Below are positions 61,084-64,000 of a DNA stretch of 64,000 bases, one piece after another. Location of the stretch: positions 1 through 64,000 of the forward strand of contig DATLRD010000083.1 of assembly GCA_035534855.1 (NCBI GenBank), written 5' to 3'. The translations under genes were made by a program, and so were the position numbers. The DNA comes from DATARH01 sp035534855 (lineage in GTDB: Bacteria; Pseudomonadota; Alphaproteobacteria; ATCC43930; CGMCC-115725). The notes below the pieces were generated by a model, which saw only the letters and a list, made by a program, of their open reading frames with translations, was not told the DNA's origin and did not search any database. Each line of letters starts with the position of its first letter. The stretch's first letter is position 1.

Positions 61084-61911
61084 TTATTTCTTGGCCGGCG
61101 ACGACACAGCCGGAACCGACTTCAGATACACCACGATCGCCCTGCGGTCGGCCTCGGTGAGGCGCCGCATATTGTGGACAATTTCGGCCATGTCGCCGCC
61201 GACGAGATCGAAATCCGGGGTTTCGCCGGTTTCGAGCAGGTGTTCGATATCAGCCGCGCTCCAGTCGCCGATGCCGGTGGCGTGGTCGGGGGTGATGTTG
61301 GGCGCCTTCTTTCCGCTGAGGCGACTGATGCCGCCGCCGAGCCGCCGGTCTTGCTCGGGCCGGCCGAGGGCGTCGCGCGCGGTGTGGCAATCGCCGCAGC
61401 GACCGACCGTCGCGACGAGATAGGCGCCTCGGTTCCACACCGCGTCGCGGTGCGGGTCGGGCCGCCAGGGCGTCGCCGGCGCGGTCAAGGCGACCGCGAT
61501 CGCGGCACGCGTGCGCCCGATCAGCGCGATCGAGCCCGGCCCCGCCGGATCGGGTCGCGACACCGGAGCCCTACTGTCGAGAAACGCCTGAAGGTCGGCG
61601 AGGTCGCCATCGCTGAGTCGGGCATAGAATGGAAACGGAAAGACCGGCAGGTAGTGCGTGTCGTCGGGCGCGATGCCCCAGCGCATCGCCCGCACGAAAT
61701 CGGCCATGCTCCAGGCGCCGATCCCGGTCGCCTTGTCGGGCGTGATGTTGGGGGTCGGGATCGCCCCATACGGGGTATCGAGCACGCGCCCGCCGGCAAA
61801 GGGCGCGCCGTGATGCGCGGTATCGGTATGGCACTGGTCGCAGCCCGCCGCGGCGGCGAGATAGGCGCCGCGCGCGACCGCGTCGGGATCGGCGGCGGCA
61901 GCCCCTTGCAC
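61084..61911 (-). CDS. Diheme c-type cytochrome
   Basis: Two heme-binding CxxCH motifs, CDQCH at 24-28 and CGDCH in the second half, each followed by a distal block (GAIPTPNITPDKATGIGAWS; KKAPNITPDHATGIGDWSAA). This pattern matches the diheme cytochromes of alcohol/aldehyde or sulfite-type dehydrogenase complexes. From the GTG at 61911 the protein lacks a signal peptide. The frame stays open upstream to 61983, encoding a hydrophobic, signal-like stretch (RRVALAAAVLLGVQGAAAA), but with no ATG, GTG or TTG; an ATT at 61983 follows the stop of the upstream gene. The true start is unresolved. Confidence 0.8.
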   Translation of the reverse strand: MQGAAAADPDAVARGAYLAAAAGCDQCHTDTAHHGAPFAGGRVLDTPYGAIPTPNITPDKATGIGAWSMADFVRAMRWGIAPDDTHYLPVFPFPFYARLSDGDLADLQAFLDSRAPVSRPDPAGPGSIALIGRTRAAIAVALTAPATPWRPDPHRDAVWNRGAYLVATVGRCGDCHTARDALGRPEQDRRLGGGISRLSGKKAPNITPDHATGIGDWSAADIEHLLETGETPDFDLVGGDMAEIVHNMRRLTEADRRAIVVYLKSVPAVSSPAKK

Positions 61912-61983
61912 ACCAAGCAGAACAGCCGCGGCCAGCGCGACCCGCCGGCCCGCAGCACCACCGGAAAAGCGCCGCGTGCGAAT

Positions 61984-62478
61984 CTAGCTTTTCTTCAGGC
62001 GGAATGTTGCGTGGCAGCCGCCGCAGCCGTTCCCGGGGTTGTACAGGCCGCCCTTGATCACCCCGCCAAAGGCAGCGGCAATCGCGCCCTTGTTACCGCC
62101 TTTCAGTGCGGCATCGAGCGCCTCGACCTTGGCCAAGGCATTTTTCTGGGCTGCGGCAAATTTGGCGGCGTCCGACCAGATCTCAGGCTTCGCCTCGGTC
62201 TTGCCCGGGAACTCGGCGCTGCTGGTCTTCGGCGGAAACAGCTCGGGAATTCTGGCGACCCGCGTGACCAGGTCGGCGCCGGCAGCCTGGGCCGGGGCGA
62301 GGCCGGCCTTGCCGTCGAGATAGGCCTTGATCTGACCCAAATCCTTGCCCTGCGCCTTCATCGACGCCTGGCGCTCCTTGATCACGGTCGCTGCGTCCTG
62401 CGACCACGCCGTGCCGGCCATCCCAAGCACCGCAAGCACCACCGCCGCGAAGACGACGCGCTTGTTCAGTCCACCCAT
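61984..62478 (-). CDS. Cytochrome c556 / c-prime family protein
   Basis: The product is 164 aa: signal peptide (about 1-27, cleavage near AWSQ), a four-helix bundle rich in Lys/Ala (VIKERQASMKAQGKDLGQIK), and a single heme motif CGGCH close to the C-terminus in NPGNGCGGCHATFRLKKS. That arrangement is the hallmark of periplasmic cytochromes c' and c556. GGAGAGGATC precedes the ATG at 62478. Same strand as the diheme cytochrome, whose open frame begins right after this gene's TAG: probably one electron-transfer transcript. Confidence 0.93.
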   Translation of the reverse strand: MGGLNKRVVFAAVVLAVLGMAGTAWSQDAATVIKERQASMKAQGKDLGQIKAYLDGKAGLAPAQAAGADLVTRVARIPELFPPKTSSAEFPGKTEAKPEIWSDAAKFAAAQKNALAKVEALDAALKGGNKGAIAAAFGGVIKGGLYNPGNGCGGCHATFRLKKS

Positions 62479-62558
62479 GATCCTCTCCACGCCAGGGGCC
62501 ACGATGCCAGATTAGGAATCGGCGGACGCGACGCAATCGGCAGTGCGCCCGCTCACCA

Positions 62559-63179
62559 TCAAGTGATCGGCATCACGATGTGCTGCTTGAAGCCCGGCCG
62601 CGCCAGGCAGCGCTCGTACCAGGCGCGAAGGTTAGTCAAGGCCGGGCGCTCGATCGGAAAGGTGAACCAGCGGTAGATCTGCGTCCCGAGAACGATCTCG
62701 GCGAGCGACAGGTAATCGCCCGCGAGATAAGGCTGCTTGGACACCGCGTCGTCGATGAGGGTCCATGCCGTCAGCGCGCGCTTGCGCGCGCCCTCGATCG
62801 CCGCCGGGTCGCGCTCCTCGGGCTTGGCGCGCACCAGCCCTTGCAACAGCGCCCCCATCGGCGCGCCGATCACCGAAAGCTGCCAGTCCATCCACCGCTC
62901 GACATGGGTCCGCTCGGCCGGGTCGCGCGGATGCAGCCGCTCGCCACCGCGGGTCGCGCACAGATAGCGGCAGATCGTGTTGGACTCCCACATCACCAGA
63001 TCGCCGTCGATGACGGTCGGCACGAGGCCGTTCGGGTTGAGCTTCAAGTATTCGGGATCGCGGTTGCCGCCAAACGGGCCGCCCCAATCGGTGCGGTCGT
63101 ATTCGATGCCGAGTTCGGCGCAACACCACAGCACCTTCTGCACGTTGGATGAGGTCGTGCGCCCCCAGATCTTCAGCAT
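62559..63179 (-). CDS. Glutathione S-transferase family protein
   Basis: The product is 206 aa: thioredoxin-like N-terminal domain (LKIWGRTTSSNVQKVLWCCAE with Ser/Asn near the glutathione site; NPNGLVPTVIDGDLVMWESN with the conserved cis-Pro and Glu-Ser) and an all-helical C-terminal domain with a YLAGDYLSLAEIVLGT N-cap box. Class is uncertain, similar to bacterial YfcG/GstA-like or theta-type enzymes. GAGGGAGA before the ATG at 63179. Upstream in-frame codons look non-coding. Confidence 0.92.
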   Translation of the reverse strand: MLKIWGRTTSSNVQKVLWCCAELGIEYDRTDWGGPFGGNRDPEYLKLNPNGLVPTVIDGDLVMWESNTICRYLCATRGGERLHPRDPAERTHVERWMDWQLSVIGAPMGALLQGLVRAKPEERDPAAIEGARKRALTAWTLIDDAVSKQPYLAGDYLSLAEIVLGTQIYRWFTFPIERPALTNLRAWYERCLARPGFKQHIVMPIT

Positions 63180-63322
63180 CCGCCGTCTCCCTCGCTCGCA
63201 GCCTGCCCTAGCAAGCCTCAGTTTCGCCGCCGGTGCAACCGCGGACGGTAGGATCGGTTGGCCGGTGCGGCGTATAATGAGTTGGTGCGGGCGGCAGCCC
63301 ATGCCGCCACGGGAGAGGTGTG

Positions 63323-63568
63323 ATGGGCCGCTTTATCGCCGTGATCCTGGCGCTGACCACTGCGCTCGCCGCCGGCGCGGCGTACGCGACGCAGGCCGGC
63401 CAGGGTGCGATCAAGAACTGGAGCCTGATGGATAAGTGCGCCCGCGAGGCGCAGGCCGCATATCCCGATTACTCCGCCGCGGATTACGCCAAGCGCGACG
63501 CCAAGCTTAAGGAATGCCTGGAGGAGCACAACCTGCCGCCGCGCACCCCGCTCGAGCCGGCGCGTTAG
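63323..63568 (+). CDS. Small secreted protein of unknown function
   Basis: An 81-aa protein with a signal peptide (about 1-23, ending YAT), then a helical, charged region with two cysteines (MDKCAREAQ, LKECLEEH) that could form a disulfide. Ends LPPRTPLEPAR. No family recognised. GGGAGAGGTGTG gives a strong ribosome site. Convergent with the racemase gene. Confidence 0.75.
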   Translation: MGRFIAVILALTTALAAGAAYATQAGQGAIKNWSLMDKCAREAQAAYPDYSAADYAKRDAKLKECLEEHNLPPRTPLEPAR

Positions 63569-63589
63569 ACCCGGCCGGGAAGCGCGCCC

Positions 63590-64000
63590 TCAAACGAGCT
63601 GAAACCCGCCGCGCATCGGATCCCGGGCATTGACGAAGATCGTGTTGAGCCCGTGCATCCGAGCCCACCCGGCGACGCTCGGCACGATCGCCGCCTGCCC
63701 GGCGATCTCGGCCGCCGCCTCGACCCTTCCGTCGAACAGCGTGCCGATGATGCTTTCGTGGACGAAGTCGTCGCCGACCGCGAGCCGGCCCTTCGCGGCA
63801 AGCTGCGCCATCCGCGCCGAGGTGCCGGTGCCGCACGGTGAGCGGTCGATCGCCCGGTCGCCGTAGAACACCGCGTTGCGACCGTGTGCGCGCCGGTCGC
63901 GCGGGGCGCCGAGCCACTGCACGTGGCTGACTCCGTGGATCGTCGGGTCTTGCGGGTGGGCGACCGACACCACTTCGTTGACCCGGCGGCGCACCACCGG
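63590..64000 (-). CDS. Proline racemase / 4-hydroxyproline epimerase family protein (C-terminal part)
   Basis: The gene runs off the right window edge, so only about 136 C-terminal residues are present. Family signatures: NAVFYGDRAIDRSPCGTGTSARMA with the second catalytic cysteine retained in DRSPCGTG, then the GTLFDGRVEAAAEIAGQ and the ending RDPMRGGFQL. Cysteine at this site fits proline racemase, 4-hydroxyproline 2-epimerase or trans-3-hydroxyproline dehydratase-like members; the first catalytic residue, which would help to decide, lies outside the window. Confidence 0.9.
   Translation of the reverse strand, partial: PVVRRRVNEVVSVAHPQDPTIHGVSHVQWLGAPRDRRAHGRNAVFYGDRAIDRSPCGTGTSARMAQLAAKGRLAVGDDFVHESIIGTLFDGRVEAAAEIAGQAAIVPSVAGWARMHGLNTIFVNARDPMRGGFQLV

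Overview
The window reads as a GC-rich chromosomal segment of a Gram-negative alphaproteobacterium, perhaps Rhodospirillales-like (order not resolved). The evidence: an rpsB-to-lpxB operon that uses LpxI; a single LolC/E-type permease next to LolD; a short prolyl-tRNA synthetase without the editing insertion; LexA boxes of the alphaproteobacterial GTTC-N7-GTTC type; a ROSE-like RNA thermometer before a small heat-shock gene. Genes are dense, often with 1-4 nt ATGA/TGATG overlaps. No tRNA, rRNA, CRISPR array, transposase or integrase was seen.

Layout. 1-5941 (minus): rsmB, a heparinase II/III-like protein, a WecA/MraY-type sugar-phosphate transferase and purH. 6414-7613 (minus): a glycine/sarcosine/betaine reductase selenoprotein-B family gene that is open only if an in-frame UGA at 7155-7157 is read as selenocysteine; a SECIS-like hairpin follows the UGA. 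7703-13557: M20 peptidase, YgaP-like membrane protein, class A penicillin-binding protein, NIPSNAP protein, nucleoside hydrolase. 13651-19058 (plus): lexA with LexA boxes, an acyl-CoA ligase overlapping gltX, and gltA. 19121-34240 (minus): the envelope/translation operon rpsB-tsf-pyrH-frr-uppS-cdsA-dxr-rseP-bamA-skp-lpxD-fabZ-lpxA-lpxI-lpxB-gloA, linking ribosome and elongation functions, isoprenoid and phospholipid precursors, outer-membrane protein assembly and lipid A synthesis. 34481-44576: MscS channel, small NIPSNAP protein, a broken DUF433/DUF5615 toxin-antitoxin pair, dnaE, lolD-lolC, proS.

45010-49617: class V aminotransferase, rpmE (L31), a heat-inducible-looking hsp20 and a TIR-transmembrane-Sel1 protein. 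49675-54831 (minus): a complete urease operon ureD-A-B-C-E-F-G, carrying one palindromic repeat between ureC and ureE and a second one inserted in frame inside ureF. 54849-59870: gamma-glutamyltransferase, metallo-beta-lactamase protein, and a BKACE/CoA-transferase operon for beta-keto-acid turnover. 59903-64000: a patatin-like protein without its catalytic residues, two c-type cytochromes, a glutathione S-transferase, a small secreted protein and the C-terminal part of a proline racemase/hydroxyproline epimerase family gene cut by the window edge.

Two themes stand out beyond routine annotation. The first is UGA recoding in the selenoprotein. The second is an unusual number of short tandem repeats (14-18 bp units) placed on gene ends: on the start of the sugar-phosphate transferase, on the stops of mscS and ureD, in the rpsB tail, and upstream of mscS.
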